Assembly (NCBI RefSeq): GCF_020073815.1
Contig: NZ_JAIQZJ010000001.1
Span: 682,001 to 746,000, forward strand
Direction: 5' to 3'
DNA length: 64,000 nt
DNA from: Nocardioides mangrovi
GTDB taxonomy: Bacteria; Actinomycetota; Actinomycetes; Propionibacteriales; Nocardioidaceae
Below are positions 33,342 to 42,743 of the stretch, piece after piece. The notes under the pieces were generated by a model. That model made no database searches. It saw only the letters and a program-made list of their open reading frames with translations, and had not been told where the DNA came from. The stretch's first letter is position 1, and each line of letters opens with the position of its first letter. A program made the position numbers and the translations under genes.

Positions 33342-34020
33342 GCGGCGTCAGCTGCCGGCCGTCGGCGTCGAAGTTGGCGGGGTCGAGCCAGGCCTCGTGG
33401 GCGGCGCGTACGGCGGGCCACTCGGTGTCGGTGATCGAGAACCAGTCGGTGTCGCGGTTGCGTCCCTTGGTGACCAGGTGGTGCCGGAAGCGGCCCTCGT
33501 AGCTGAAGCCGAGGCGCGTGGCGGCGCGACGGGAGGGCTCGTTGAGCGAGTCGCACTTCCACTCGAAGCGGCGGTAGCCGAGCTCGTCGAAGGCGTGGCG
33601 CAAGGCCAGGTGGACGGCCTCCGTAGCGGCGGTCGTGCGCTGGAGCGCGTGGGAGTGGAGGACTCCGGCGACCTCGACCTGGCCGTGGGCCGGCTCGATC
33701 CGCATGAACGAGAGCATCCCCTGCGGCGCGGCGCCGGCCGGGACGATCGCGAACGTCTCCCAGTCCGGCGGCGCGAGGGTCGCCTCGACCAGCGCCGCCA
33801 TGGCGGGTACGTCGGCGGGCGGCTCGGTCGGCCGGTAGGTCCAGAGGTCGTGGTCGCCGGGGCCGCACAGCGCGGCGTGCAGGTCGGCCGCGTGGTCGAC
33901 GGAGAGCGGCTCGAGCGCGACGTACCGGCCCTCGAGGCGGGTCGCCACCGGCCACGGTCGCGGGGTCCACTCCGGGACCACGTCACCGACCGGTTGGCCG
34001 AAGGCATTGGTCGAGGGCAT
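33301..34020 (-). CDS. GNAT family N-acetyltransferase (RimJ/RimL-like)
   Basis: A 239-residue acetyltransferase. The acetyl-CoA region is weakly conserved (ATEAVHLALRHAFDELGYRRFEWKCDSLNEPSRRAATRLGF), a pattern typical of RimJ/RimL-like GNATs that modify protein N-termini or small molecules; RFRHHLVTKGRNRDTDWFSI near the end is a common signature of this subgroup. Acceptor unknown. The ATG at 34020 is six bases from a TAGGGT -10 (34027-34032), implying a leaderless mRNA. That -10 overlaps the -10 of the divergent zf-UBP gene. Confidence 0.85.
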   Translation of the reverse strand: MPSTNAFGQPVGDVVPEWTPRPWPVATRLEGRYVALEPLSVDHAADLHAALCGPGDHDLWTYRPTEPPADVPAMAALVEATLAPPDWETFAIVPAGAAPQGMLSFMRIEPAHGQVEVAGVLHSHALQRTTAATEAVHLALRHAFDELGYRRFEWKCDSLNEPSRRAATRLGFSYEGRFRHHLVTKGRNRDTDWFSITDTEWPAVRAAHEAWLDPANFDADGRQLTPLSPPARSARPATR

Positions 34021-34026
34021 GCCCGA

Positions 34027-34036
34027 ACCCTAGGTT
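34027..34036. promoter_or_regulatory. Overlapping divergent -10 elements (GNAT / zf-UBP)
   Basis: ACCCTAGGTT holds TAGGGT on the minus strand (34027-34032) and TAGGTT on the plus strand (34031-34036). Each is followed by exactly six bases and an ATG (34020 and 34043). The two hexamers share two bases, so polymerase cannot occupy both at once. Confidence 0.6.
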
Positions 34037-34042
34037 GGCTCC

Positions 34043-34390
34043 ATGACCGAGCGCGCGGGTATTGATCCGACCATCACCCCCAGCGGCACCGGCTGCGTCG
34101 AGTGCGACGCGGCGGGCGGGTGGTGGGTGCACCTGCGCCGCTGCACGCAGTGCGGCCACGTCGGCTGCTGCGACACCTCACCGGCGCAGCACGCGACCGC
34201 GCACTGGCGCGCGACCGGCCACCCGATCATCACCAGCTACGAGCCCGGCGAGGACTGGTTCTGGGACTTCACCACCGAGAGCGGCTTCGTCGGTCCGACG
34301 CTGCCGGACCCGCAGTGCCACCCCGAGGACCAGCCGACGCCCGGGCCGGCGGGCCGGGTCCCGACGGACTGGCGCGACCACATCCACTGA
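34043..34390 (+). CDS. UBP-type zinc-finger protein
   Basis: A 115-residue protein consisting of one zf-UBP domain. Zinc ligands are seen as CVEC at about residues 18-21, CTQCGHVGCCD near 35-44, and the HATAHWRATGHPI histidines. Eukaryotic members bind ubiquitin C-termini; actinobacterial ones are small, common and of unknown function. The ATG at 34043 is leaderless by the -10/six-base rule. It is divergent from the GNAT gene, with a 22-base gap. Confidence 0.86.
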   Translation: MTERAGIDPTITPSGTGCVECDAAGGWWVHLRRCTQCGHVGCCDTSPAQHATAHWRATGHPIITSYEPGEDWFWDFTTESGFVGPTLPDPQCHPEDQPTPGPAGRVPTDWRDHIH

Positions 34391-34407
34391 CCGGCGACGC
34401 CTGACGC

Positions 34408-35436
34408 TCATGCGAGCGTCTGGGTGATCTCCCGCCGGTCACCGTCGACCACGACCCGCGCGAGCGCGCCGTTGACGAGCGGGAGGTACGGCGCGACGTG
34501 CCCGCACTCCACGTCGAGCACGATCGGGATGCCGAGGTCCCCGAGCGCGTCCGCGACGGCGCCGGCCTGGGTCAGGTCGGGGGCGTCCGGCGCGGAGGTG
34601 CGGCCGATCAGCACCGCGTTGGCGTGCGTGAACCAGCCCGCGTAGCGCAGCGCGTGCAGGGTGCGCGCGATCGTGTAGGCGTTGTCCTCGCAGGCCTCGA
34701 GGTAGACGACCAGGCCCTCGTCGGCGTGGTCTCGCCCGAACCTCGCCACGTCGCCGTACGGCGTGGCCGCGACCGGGCCGACGGTCTCGATGCAGCCACC
34801 GATCAGCCGCCCGGTCACGTCGACCTGCTGGTCGCCGAGCGTGCGCCAGGTGCCGGTCGACTCGAGCGTGAAGCGGCTGACGCCCGGCTCGGCGACGTAG
34901 TCGTCCCACCCGGCCGCCCGGTAGCGGCCCGGGCTGGTCTGGGTGAAGGGGCCCGGCCCGGACGCGAGGTCGGTCCAGTGCAGCAGGCCCTCGGGCGCGG
35001 CGTACGGCGTGTCCATGAGGTTCGATCCGTGCAGGGTCGCCCAGCCCAGCCGGAGCGAGATCGGCAGCATCAGCGTGGTGAGGTCGCTGAAGCCGACCAG
35101 CCAGGTGGGCTCGGCGTCCGCGAGCTGCTCCCAGCCGAGCCGGTCGAGCAGGTCGATCGCGAGCTCGCCGCCCCACGGCGGCACGACCCCGCGGATCGTC
35201 GGGTCGGCCAGCATCGCGGTCAGCTCGGCGGCGCGCTTCTCCTTCGGCGCCGACACCACGCCGTCGATGCCGAGGCAGTCGCCGAGGACCACCTCGTAGC
35301 CGCGCTCCTCGAGCGACCGCACCGCGGCCTCGAGCCGTGGCCGGTAGGACGGCTGCACGCCGCTCGACGGCGCCGTGACGCCGATCCGGTCGCCGGGCTG
35401 GAGTGGAGCAGGGCTCCGCAGCATCGGGAGGGGCAT
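34408..35436 (-). CDS. S66 family (LD-carboxypeptidase/MccF-like) protein
   Basis: A 342-residue S66-fold protein. It opens LQPGDRIGVTAPSSG and has PPWGGELAIDLLDRLGW at about residue 95, GGCIETVG, and ECGHVAPYLPLVNGALARVV near the end, which supplies the conserved His. In the usual GG-x-x-S context of the nucleophile I see GGELA, so the serine may be missing or shifted. Typical members cleave LD-peptides of peptidoglycan or microcin C. The start ATG 35436 lies five bases after the kynureninase stop, so the two are one operon. Confidence 0.8.
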   Translation of the reverse strand: MPLPMLRSPAPLQPGDRIGVTAPSSGVQPSYRPRLEAAVRSLEERGYEVVLGDCLGIDGVVSAPKEKRAAELTAMLADPTIRGVVPPWGGELAIDLLDRLGWEQLADAEPTWLVGFSDLTTLMLPISLRLGWATLHGSNLMDTPYAAPEGLLHWTDLASGPGPFTQTSPGRYRAAGWDDYVAEPGVSRFTLESTGTWRTLGDQQVDVTGRLIGGCIETVGPVAATPYGDVARFGRDHADEGLVVYLEACEDNAYTIARTLHALRYAGWFTHANAVLIGRTSAPDAPDLTQAGAVADALGDLGIPIVLDVECGHVAPYLPLVNGALARVVVDGDRREITQTLA

Positions 35437-35441
35437 GAGGG

Positions 35442-36659
35442 TCAGGCTGTCATCCGCTCGAGGGAGTCGCGAACCGATTCCAGGCCGGCCCGCACCTCGG
35501 CGTACGACGTCGACAGCGGCGAGAGCCCGATCCGCAGGCCGTGGGGGTCGCGGTAGTCCGGGATCACGTCGCGCTCCCACAGGTCCGCGGTCACCTCGCG
35601 CATCAGCGGGTGGTTGAGGGTCACGTGGCCGCCGCGCAGCTCGGGGTCGCGGGGCGAGGCGACCACGACGCCGTACGCCGCGAGCAGGTCGTCGGCCAGG
35701 TCGATCGCGTGGGACGTCAGCCCGACCGACTTGGCGCGGACCGCGTCCATCCCGGCGCCCTCGACGAGCTCGAGCATGTCCTGGAGGGCGAGCATCCCGA
35801 GGATCGGCGGGGTGCCCGAGCAGAAGCGCCGGATGCCGGCGGCGGGGGCGTACGACGGGCCCATGAGGAAGGGGTCGACCGAGCCGAGCCAGCCCTGGAT
35901 CGGCTGGGTGAGCTCGTCGAGGTGCCGCTCGGCGACGTAGCAGAACGCCGGCGACCCGGGTCCGCCGTTGAGGTACTTGTAGGTGCAGCCGACCGCCAGG
36001 TCGACGCCCCAGTCGTCGAGCGTGAGCGGCACGGACCCGGCCGAGTGGCACAGGTCCCAGAGCACGAGTGCCCCGGCTTCGTGGGCGATCCGGGTGAGCT
36101 CGCGGGCGTCGGCGAGCCACGCGGAGCGGTAGGCCACGTGCGAGACGACGACGAGCGCGGTCTGCGGCCCGACGGCCTCGGCCAGCAGCTCCGGGGTGAC
36201 GCCGGCGGTGGGGTCGACCTCGATCCAGCGCAGGGTGAGCCCGCACTCGCGGGCGACCCCGTCGGCGACGTACCGGTCCGTCGGGAAGTTGTCCCGGTCG
36301 AGCACGATCTCGGTGCGGCCGGGGCGGGCGGCGACGGCCGCACGCATGAGCTTGTAGAGCAGCACGGTCGTCGAGTCGCCGATGGTGGTCTGCCCGGGCG
36401 CGGCGCCCAGCACGACGCGGGCGAGGTCGTCGCCGATCCGCTGCGGGAGATCGAGCCAGCGCTCGTCCCAGCCGCGGATCAGCCGGCCGCCCCACTCCTC
36501 CTCGACGAAGCGGGCCAGCCGCGGCCCGGTCACCGCGAGCGGCCGGCCGAGGGAGTTGCCGTCGAAGTACACGAGCCCGCTCGCGGCGCCCACGAAGTGG
36601 TCGCGGTACGCCGCGAGCGGGTCGGTGTGGTCGAGCTGGCCGACGTCCTCGGTGGTCAC
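35442..36659 (-). CDS. kynU: Kynureninase
   Basis: A 405-residue fold-type I PLP enzyme. Recognisable elements are YFDGNSLGRPL, the substrate region TIGDSTTVLLYKL, the PLP-binding DLCHSAGSVPLTLDDWGVDLAVGCTYKYLNGGPGSPAF with the Schiff-base Lys, and the C-terminal DPHGLRIGLSPLSTSY. It hydrolyses kynurenine or 3-hydroxykynurenine to (hydroxy)anthranilate plus alanine in tryptophan breakdown. Other kynurenine pathway genes are not in the window. The start is GTG 36659. Confidence 0.94.
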   Translation of the reverse strand: MTTEDVGQLDHTDPLAAYRDHFVGAASGLVYFDGNSLGRPLAVTGPRLARFVEEEWGGRLIRGWDERWLDLPQRIGDDLARVVLGAAPGQTTIGDSTTVLLYKLMRAAVAARPGRTEIVLDRDNFPTDRYVADGVARECGLTLRWIEVDPTAGVTPELLAEAVGPQTALVVVSHVAYRSAWLADARELTRIAHEAGALVLWDLCHSAGSVPLTLDDWGVDLAVGCTYKYLNGGPGSPAFCYVAERHLDELTQPIQGWLGSVDPFLMGPSYAPAAGIRRFCSGTPPILGMLALQDMLELVEGAGMDAVRAKSVGLTSHAIDLADDLLAAYGVVVASPRDPELRGGHVTLNHPLMREVTADLWERDVIPDYRDPHGLRIGLSPLSTSYAEVRAGLESVRDSLERMTA

Positions 36660-36693
36660 CCGAGGTTGTCTACCAGACCCGGCGCGCAGTGGT

Positions 36694-38382
36694 TCAGCAA
36701 CGGCGCAGGGCCACGGCCTTCGTGACGGCGTGCGGGGCGACCGGCGGCGGCGGGGCGACGACCGAGACGGAGAAGTCCTCGTCGTAGGTGAGCCCGTCGA
36801 GGTCGGTCGCGCGGACCGTCACGGTGTAGGTGCCGATGCTCAGCGCGTCGGTGTTCGCCCAGAGCGCGGGCCCGCCGCAGCCGAAGACGTCGAAGGCGCC
36901 GTCCGGCGCCGGGACGTCGTCCTGGTCGACGGCACCGACGATGCTGAAGGTGACCTCGTCGTCCGCGTCCTGGTCGACCGCCGACAGGTCGCCGACGGGG
37001 TTCCAGCCGCTGTGGGCCTCGACCGAGGTCGCGTCGACGAGCGAGATGTCCGTCGGAGCCTCGTTGACGTCGTCGAGGTGGATCGTGAAGGACCCCTCGA
37101 TCCAGGCGCCGTTGCTGTCGGTCGCGCGGATGGTGACCGGGAAGCTGTGCGGCGCGTCCTCGTAGTCCAGGTCGTACACGGACTTCAGCACGCCGGCGGA
37201 GGTGATGGTGAAGTAGCCGGCCGGGATCCGGCACAGCGACCGACGGGTCGAGGACGAGAGGCAGGCGCTGGTCAGCGTGTAGGTGACGCCCACGCCGTCG
37301 GCGACGGCGTTGCCGACGACGGCGTTCGTGCCGGCGTTCTCGTCGAACGAGTCGTGGGTGAGCCGCAGGTCGGTCGGGCCCTCCGAGACGTCGATCGCGT
37401 GGACCGTCAGCTCCTTGCTGACGGTCGCGCCGTGGGAGTCGGTCGCCTGCACCCGGATCTGGTAGGTCGGGTGGGTCTCGAAGTCGAGGGCGACGAAGGT
37501 CGTCAGCTGGTCCCCGTCGATCGCGAAGTAGCCGTTGTCGGTGGAGCCGGCGCCGTCGACGAGCGCGAACGTCGCCGTGTCGCCGGCGTCGGGGTCGACG
37601 GCGGAGAGCGTGCCGACGGTGAGGTCGGTCTGCCCCTCGGCCACGGAGTCCGGGCTCAGCTGGACGTCGGTCGGCGCCTCGTTGACGTCGGCGACGGTGA
37701 TCGTGAAGTCCTTCTCGACCGTGTCGCCGGACTTGGCGACCGCCTGGACGCGCAGGCTGCGGGTCGCGGCCGCCTCGTGGTCGAGCGGCGCGGCCGTGAC
37801 CAGCCGGTCGCCGGCGATCGCGAAGGCGGCGGCGTTCCCGTTGGAGAGGCCGGACAGGATCTTGTAGGTGTAGGCGCGTGGCGGCGTGTTGGGGTCGACC
37901 GTCGACAGGGTCCCGACGGTGGTGCCGGCGGGCTGGTTCTCGTCGACGGTGGTGCCCGAGAGCAGCAGGTCCGTGGGCGGCTGGTCGGCGACGTCGCGGA
38001 CGTCGATCTCGAACCGGCCGTCGCGCGTGCGCCCGGTCTTGTCGGTCACGCGCACGCGGACCGAGAGCTCGGGAGCGGTCTCGAAGTCGAGGGCGCCGGC
38101 GACCTCGAGGCGCTTGCCCCGGATCCGGAAGAGGTCGTTGTCGTCGTCCCCGGCGCCGGTGACCAGCGAGAAGACGTGGCGGTAGCCCCGGTCGGGGTCG
38201 AACGACGTGAGCTTGCCGACCAGGGTGCCGCGGGCGGCGTCCTCGGCGACGCTGGAGCCGCTGAGCGAGATCTTGCCGGGGCGGTGGTGCACGGGCTGGG
38301 CGGCGGTGGCCGGGGCCGTGGCCCCGACGAGGAGTCCGCCGACGACGGCGGCGGAGCAGACGGAGGTGAGCAGGGCGCGCAT
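36694..38382 (-). CDS. Secreted cadherin-like repeat protein
   Basis: A 562-residue exported protein with a signal peptide (cleavage near residue 28, after ATA). The mature part is five tandem cadherin-like modules of about 100 residues, each with a calcium-binding pattern such as DVNEAPTD, VDPDAG, ALDFETHPTYQIRVQATDSHG and VAEG. It probably binds calcium and serves surface adhesion. No sortase signal or C-terminal anchor is visible; the tail ends in a basic segment. It stands alone between kynU and xylB. Confidence 0.82.
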   Translation of the reverse strand: MRALLTSVCSAAVVGGLLVGATAPATAAQPVHHRPGKISLSGSSVAEDAARGTLVGKLTSFDPDRGYRHVFSLVTGAGDDDNDLFRIRGKRLEVAGALDFETAPELSVRVRVTDKTGRTRDGRFEIDVRDVADQPPTDLLLSGTTVDENQPAGTTVGTLSTVDPNTPPRAYTYKILSGLSNGNAAAFAIAGDRLVTAAPLDHEAAATRSLRVQAVAKSGDTVEKDFTITVADVNEAPTDVQLSPDSVAEGQTDLTVGTLSAVDPDAGDTATFALVDGAGSTDNGYFAIDGDQLTTFVALDFETHPTYQIRVQATDSHGATVSKELTVHAIDVSEGPTDLRLTHDSFDENAGTNAVVGNAVADGVGVTYTLTSACLSSSTRRSLCRIPAGYFTITSAGVLKSVYDLDYEDAPHSFPVTIRATDSNGAWIEGSFTIHLDDVNEAPTDISLVDATSVEAHSGWNPVGDLSAVDQDADDEVTFSIVGAVDQDDVPAPDGAFDVFGCGGPALWANTDALSIGTYTVTVRATDLDGLTYDEDFSVSVVAPPPPVAPHAVTKAVALRRC

Positions 38383-38462
38383 GAGGTCCTCAGGGGTGGG
38401 TGTGGTGGCGCTTGACCCCGTTCCGATCGGCGCCTGTCCGAAATCCCTGAGGACCGGTCTGG

Positions 38463-39869
38463 TCAGGCCGGCTCGGGGCGCGGTGCCGTCATCTCCCGGA
38501 CCGCGGCGTAGCGCTCACGCACCTGCGGCGTCGGGTCGACCCGGGTCTCGACCACGCCCTCCAGCGGCCATGCCGGCGGCTCGGCCGCGCCGGTGAGCAC
38601 CCAGGCGGCCTGGCGGGCGGCGCCGCGCGCGACGTACTCCCCCGGCTCCGGCACGGTGACCGGCAGGCCGAGGACCGCCGAGGCGATCTCGCGGACCGCG
38701 GCCGAGCGGGCCGCACCACCGACGAGGATGATCCGCTCGATCGGGGTGCCGAGGGCGCGCACCGCGTCGACGGCGTCGGCGAGCCCGCAGATCATGCCCT
38801 CGACGGCGGCGCGGGCGAGGTACGCCGGGGTGGACGTCTCGAGCCGCAGGCCGTGGATCGCACCGGTCGCTTCGGGCTTGTTGGGGGTCCGCTCGCCCTC
38901 GAGGTAGGGCACCAGCGCCATGCCGCCGGCGCCCGCGGGCGCGGCGAGGGCGAGGTCGGACAGCTCGGCGTGCGTGACGCCGAGCATCCGCGCCGCCGCG
39001 TCGAGCACGCGGGCGGCGTTGAGGGTGGCGACGAGCGGCAGGTACCGGCCGGTCGCGTCCGCGAAGCCCGCGACCGCGCCGGTCACGTCGCCGACCGGCT
39101 GGTCCGCGACGGCGCAGGCCACGCCGGAGGTGCCGATCGAGACGACCACGTCGCCGGAGACGGCGCCGAGCCCGAGGGCGGCGGCCGCGTTGTCGCCGGT
39201 GCCGGCACCGAGCGGCGCACCGCTCGGAAGGGACAGGCCGGACTCGGCCGGGCCGAGCACCCGCGGCAGCACGACGTCGTGGCCGAGGCCGAGCTCGAGC
39301 AGGTCGCGGCGGTAGTCCTCGGTGAGCGGCGACCAGTAGCCGGTGCCGCTGGCATCGCCGCGGTCGGTGACGAGCGTGTCGAGGGAGGTGCCGCCGGCGA
39401 GCTTCCAGGTCAGCCAGTCGTGCGGCAGGCACACCGCCGCCGTACGCCGGGCGCTGTCGGGCTCGTGGTCGCGCAGCCACCGCAGCTTGGTGACGGTGAA
39501 GGACGCGACCGGCACGAGGCCGACGGCGTCGACCCACGCCTGCGGGCCACCGAGCTCGTCGATGAGGTCGAGGGCGGCCCGGGCGGAGCGGGTGTCGTTC
39601 CACAGCAGCGCCGGGCGGACGACCTCGCCGGCCTCGTCGAGGCAGACCATGCCGTGCTGCTGGCCACCGACCGCCACGGCCGCGACGTCGTCGAGCCCGC
39701 CGGCGGCCGCGATCGCCGCCTGGAGCGCCTCCCACCAGGCGTCGGGGTGGACCTCGGTGCCCTCCGGGTGCGGTGCCGAGCCGCTGCGCACGAGCGCGCC
39801 GGTCTCGGCGTCGCAGACGACGACCTTGCAGGACTGGGTGGAGGAGTCGATCCCCGCGACGAGAGCCAC
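38463..39869 (-). CDS. xylB: Xylulokinase
   Basis: A 468-residue FGGY-family sugar kinase. The N-terminal ATPase motif is [27 protein letters not shown] near residue 68, [13 protein letters not shown] and the second-lobe SIGTSG and [23 protein letters not shown] are those of xylulokinases. It phosphorylates D-xylulose for the pentose phosphate pathway. The GTG at 39869 is six bases from a TAGGGT -10 (leaderless). The divergent aldose epimerase supports a sugar-catabolic role. Confidence 0.9.
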   Translation of the reverse strand: MALVAGIDSSTQSCKVVVCDAETGALVRSGSAPHPEGTEVHPDAWWEALQAAIAAAGGLDDVAAVAVGGQQHGMVCLDEAGEVVRPALLWNDTRSARAALDLIDELGGPQAWVDAVGLVPVASFTVTKLRWLRDHEPDSARRTAAVCLPHDWLTWKLAGGTSLDTLVTDRGDASGTGYWSPLTEDYRRDLLELGLGHDVVLPRVLGPAESGLSLPSGAPLGAGTGDNAAAALGLGAVSGDVVVSIGTSGVACAVADQPVGDVTGAVAGFADATGRYLPLVATLNAARVLDAAARMLGVTHAELSDLALAAPAGAGGMALVPYLEGERTPNKPEATGAIHGLRLETSTPAYLARAAVEGMICGLADAVDAVRALGTPIERIILVGGAARSAAVREIASAVLGLPVTVPEPGEYVARGAARQAAWVLTGAAEPPAWPLEGVVETRVDPTPQVRERYAAVREMTAPRPEPA

Positions 39870-39875
39870 GGCCAG

Positions 39876-39885
39876 ACCCTAGTAC
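39876..39885. promoter_or_regulatory. Overlapping divergent -10 elements (xylB / aldose epimerase)
   Basis: ACCCTAGTAC contains TAGGGT on the minus strand (39876-39881, six bases before the xylB GTG) and TAGTAC on the plus strand (39880-39885). They share two bases, as at 34027-34036. Confidence 0.5.
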
Positions 39886-39919
39886 CGCCGTGACCCCCGT
39901 CTCTGCCAAGGTGTGCTCC

Positions 39920-40822
39920 GTGCGCGACCCAGCCGGCCAGAACCTCGTCCTCACCCACGGCGCCCACCGCGCCGAGGTCGTCACCGTCGGCGCGTGCCTG
40001 CGGTCCCTGAACCGTGACGGCATCGACCTCGTCGCCGGCTGGCCGGTCGGCGAGATGGCCCCCAGCTCGCGGGGCGCGGTGATGATGCCGTGGGTCAACC
40101 GGGTCGGCGACGGCCGCTACGACTTCGGCGGCCGGACCCTCCAGCTGGCGCTCAGCGAGCCGGCCAAGCACAACGCGATCCACGGCCTCGTCCACTGGGT
40201 GCCGTGGACCGTCGCCGACCAGGCCGACGACCGCGTCCTGCTGACCTACGCGCTCCCGCCGCAGGCCGGCTACCCCTGGCCGCTCGACCTCGAGGTCGAC
40301 CACCGGCTCGGGGACGACGGCCTCACCACCACGCTGTCCGCGACCAACGTCGGCACCGAGGCGGCGCCGTACGGCTCCGGCCTGCATCCCTACCTCACGG
40401 TCGGCCGCCGGGTCGACGAGTGCGTGCTGACCCTGCCGGCCGACACCTGGTGCGCCATGGACGAGCGCGGCCTGCCGGCGCCGGCGGTGCCGGTCGACGG
40501 TACGGAGTGGGACTTCCGCGGCGGCCGGGCGATCGGTGACCTCGTCGTCGACCACCCGTACGGCGGGGTCGCCGACGGGGCGACCGCGACCCTCACCGAC
40601 CCGGACACGGGCCGCTCGGCGAGCGTCACCGTCCACGAGGGGATCGGCTGGCTGCACGTCTTCACCGGCGACACCATCCGCGGTCACGAGCGCGAGGCGC
40701 TGGCCGTCGAGCCGGTCACCGCTCCCCCGGACTCCTTCCGCACGGGCGTCGACCTCGTCGTGCTCGAGCCGGGCGCCACGCACCGGGCCTCCTTCACGAT
40801 CGCGGGTAGCGGACCCGCGTGA
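39920..40822 (+). CDS. Aldose 1-epimerase family protein
   Basis: A roughly 300-residue galactose mutarotase-fold protein. Conserved elements are GAVMMPWVNRVGDGRYDFGG, HNAIHGLVHWVPW with the catalytic His, YPWPLDLEVDHRLGDDGL, and YGSGLHPYLTVG with the second His; the C-terminal EPVTAPPDSFRTG holds the catalytic Glu. It interconverts sugar anomers. GTG 39920 is chosen because the protein then aligns with the family's usual N-terminus; GTG 39911 and 39890 in the same frame are alternatives. It overlaps the convergent FUSC gene by 29 bases. Confidence 0.87.
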   Translation: MRDPAGQNLVLTHGAHRAEVVTVGACLRSLNRDGIDLVAGWPVGEMAPSSRGAVMMPWVNRVGDGRYDFGGRTLQLALSEPAKHNAIHGLVHWVPWTVADQADDRVLLTYALPPQAGYPWPLDLEVDHRLGDDGLTTTLSATNVGTEAAPYGSGLHPYLTVGRRVDECVLTLPADTWCAMDERGLPAPAVPVDGTEWDFRGGRAIGDLVVDHPYGGVADGATATLTDPDTGRSASVTVHEGIGWLHVFTGDTIRGHEREALAVEPVTAPPDSFRTGVDLVVLEPGATHRASFTIAGSGPA

Positions 40823-41750
40823 GGTAGCCGACCGCGAGCCCGGCGGCCACGCCGATCACGGTCTCGACGCCGCGGTCGGCGAGCAGCTCCGAGGTCGGCA
40901 CCGGCACGGCCAGGTGCACCATCAGCAGCGCCAGCGGCGTGATCGCCACCAGCGCCAGCGCGTAGGTGCGGCCGACCACCAGCTCGGCCAGGGCCTGCAG
41001 CAGCGCGACGACCAGGATCACGGCGAGGCCGTCGAGGTCGAGCGCGAGCAGGCCGGCCGCGACGACCAGGCCGGCGGCGGTGCCGACGACGCGGTGCAGC
41101 CCGCGCACGACCTGGTGCCGGAAGTCCCGCGCCACCAGCGGCACCACGGCCGAGACCATCGCCCAGTAGGGGTGGCCGATCCCGGCGCCCGTCGCGATGC
41201 TGCCCGCGACGAAGACGCCCAGCGAGCAGGGCAGGACGTGCCAGCGCAGGCTCGCCCGGTACGACGGCCGCGGGGCGGGCTCACCCTCCTGCTGCCGCCA
41301 CCAGGCGCCGGCGTTGCCGACCACGACCGAGAACGCAGCCGACCCGGCGCCCACCCCGAGCGCGACCGGCAGGTCGGCGTACGTCGACGGGATGGCGGCG
41401 CAGGCCGCGCAGGCGAAGACCAGGAAGAGCGGGCCGGGCGGGTGCCAGCCCTCGGCGTCGGAGGCGAAGGACCCCAGCGCCGCCACGCTCGCGGCCACCG
41501 GGATCGCCCACCACGCCCGGTCCGGCGAGGTGGCGACAAGGGTGCCGACGCCGATCGCGGCGGTGAGGTAGACGGCGAGCCGGGCCTGCAGCTGCAGCCG
41601 CGCGGCGCCGACGCGCTCGCGGCCGTAGAGCGAGGTGAAGGCCCCGAAGGTCGCGAAGATCGACCACTCCAGCCGGTCGGCCGCGAGCAGCACGAGCAGC
41701 GGCACCAGCACCGAGACGCTGGCCCGCAGCGCCACCCGTCTCGCAGTCAT
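40794..41750 (-). CDS. FUSC family membrane protein
   Basis: A 318-residue protein with two blocks of about five membrane helices each, the aromatic-acid-exporter/fusaric-acid-resistance (FUSC) layout without the long cytoplasmic domain. The second block contains HPYWAMVSAVVPLVARDFRHQVVRGLHRVVGTAAGLVVA, the FUSC-type signature. It may export small organic molecules. The ATG at 41750 is seven bases after the stop of the upstream hypothetical gene, itself five bases after ilvD, so the three form one operon. Confidence 0.82.
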   Translation of the reverse strand: MTARRVALRASVSVLVPLLVLLAADRLEWSIFATFGAFTSLYGRERVGAARLQLQARLAVYLTAAIGVGTLVATSPDRAWWAIPVAASVAALGSFASDAEGWHPPGPLFLVFACAACAAIPSTYADLPVALGVGAGSAAFSVVVGNAGAWWRQQEGEPAPRPSYRASLRWHVLPCSLGVFVAGSIATGAGIGHPYWAMVSAVVPLVARDFRHQVVRGLHRVVGTAAGLVVAAGLLALDLDGLAVILVVALLQALAELVVGRTYALALVAITPLALLMVHLAVPVPTSELLADRGVETVIGVAAGLAVGYLTRVRYPRS

Positions 41751-41757
41751 GGGGCGG

Positions 41758-42738
41758 TCACTGGAAGCTGACGAAGCGCACCCGCGGCCGCAGCGCGTGC
41801 ACCTCGCGCGGCCCCATCCGGCGCACGTCCTCGTCGTAGAAGAGCTTGAAGCCCATCGTGAACTGCCGCGGCCGCGCCACCGCGTGGTACGTCGCCCGCT
41901 TCTGCCGCTGGGTGCCGAAGCCGTCGACGTGCTGCACCATCGCCAGGTCCGGGCGGTCGCGGACCTGCGCGATGTCCTCGACCATGTCGCGGCGGAACTG
42001 GTGGAGGACGAGGAGCTTCTGGGGCAGGTCGTGCCGGCGCACCATCCGCGCGAGCCAGGCCGTGGTGCGGTTGACCTCGCGGGCCCGGACCTGACCGACC
42101 GTGCGCGCCGGGACCTGGTGCGGTCCCATCCGCCACTCGGGGTCGAGCGCGAGCCCGACCCGCGGGTCCTTCAACGCCCACGCCCAGCGCTTCGCGACGT
42201 CGAGGAAGTCTGAGCGCCCGGGCTGGAGGTCGAGCAGGAGCAGCGCGTCGTGGCGGCGCGCGGCCGCGAGGTAGCGCTGCACCTCCGAGCGCGGGATGTC
42301 GTGGCTGTAGTCGCCGTCCGGTCCGGGCGACCCGTCCGCGATCGTGACGATCAGCTCGTAGACGTGCCGGACGTCGTAGCCGTGCCGGGCGAAGGGCTGC
42401 GCAGCGGCCCGGAGCCGCCGGTCAATCACGTTCGGCCGGCTCTCGCCGAGCACGCCGAGCGCCGGGGTCTGCCCGGAGCCGTAGTAGGCGACCAGGAAGG
42501 TTTGCCGGCCGAAGACCTTCGGCCGGACCTTCGTCCTCGGCGTGGCCTCCGCCGACGGCTCGGCGGTCGCGCTCGGGGACGCCGGCGACGGTGACGGTCT
42601 CCCAGCCGGGTGGGCGGCGGGCGCGGCACCGCCCGCGGACTCGTCCCGCGCGCCCCAGGCCACGACGAGGAGCGCGACGATCACCAGCAGGACCAGGAAG
42701 AGGATCGGTCCGCGGTGGTCGGGCTGCGATCCGGGCAT
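41758..42738 (-). CDS. Membrane-anchored or secreted protein, unknown function
   Basis: A 326-residue protein with an N-terminal hydrophobic helix ([18 protein letters not shown]), a Pro/Ser/Ala-rich linker to about residue 75, and a globular domain of about 250 residues. Elements such as [48 protein letters not shown] and [13 protein letters not shown] suggest a TIM-barrel glycoside hydrolase-like fold, but no catalytic signature can be named. It is the middle gene of the ilvD-FUSC operon. Confidence 0.72.
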   Translation of the reverse strand: MPGSQPDHRGPILFLVLLVIVALLVVAWGARDESAGGAAPAAHPAGRPSPSPASPSATAEPSAEATPRTKVRPKVFGRQTFLVAYYGSGQTPALGVLGESRPNVIDRRLRAAAQPFARHGYDVRHVYELIVTIADGSPGPDGDYSHDIPRSEVQRYLAAARRHDALLLLDLQPGRSDFLDVAKRWAWALKDPRVGLALDPEWRMGPHQVPARTVGQVRAREVNRTTAWLARMVRRHDLPQKLLVLHQFRRDMVEDIAQVRDRPDLAMVQHVDGFGTQRQKRATYHAVARPRQFTMGFKLFYDEDVRRMGPREVHALRPRVRFVSFQ

Positions 42739-42743
42739 CGCGG

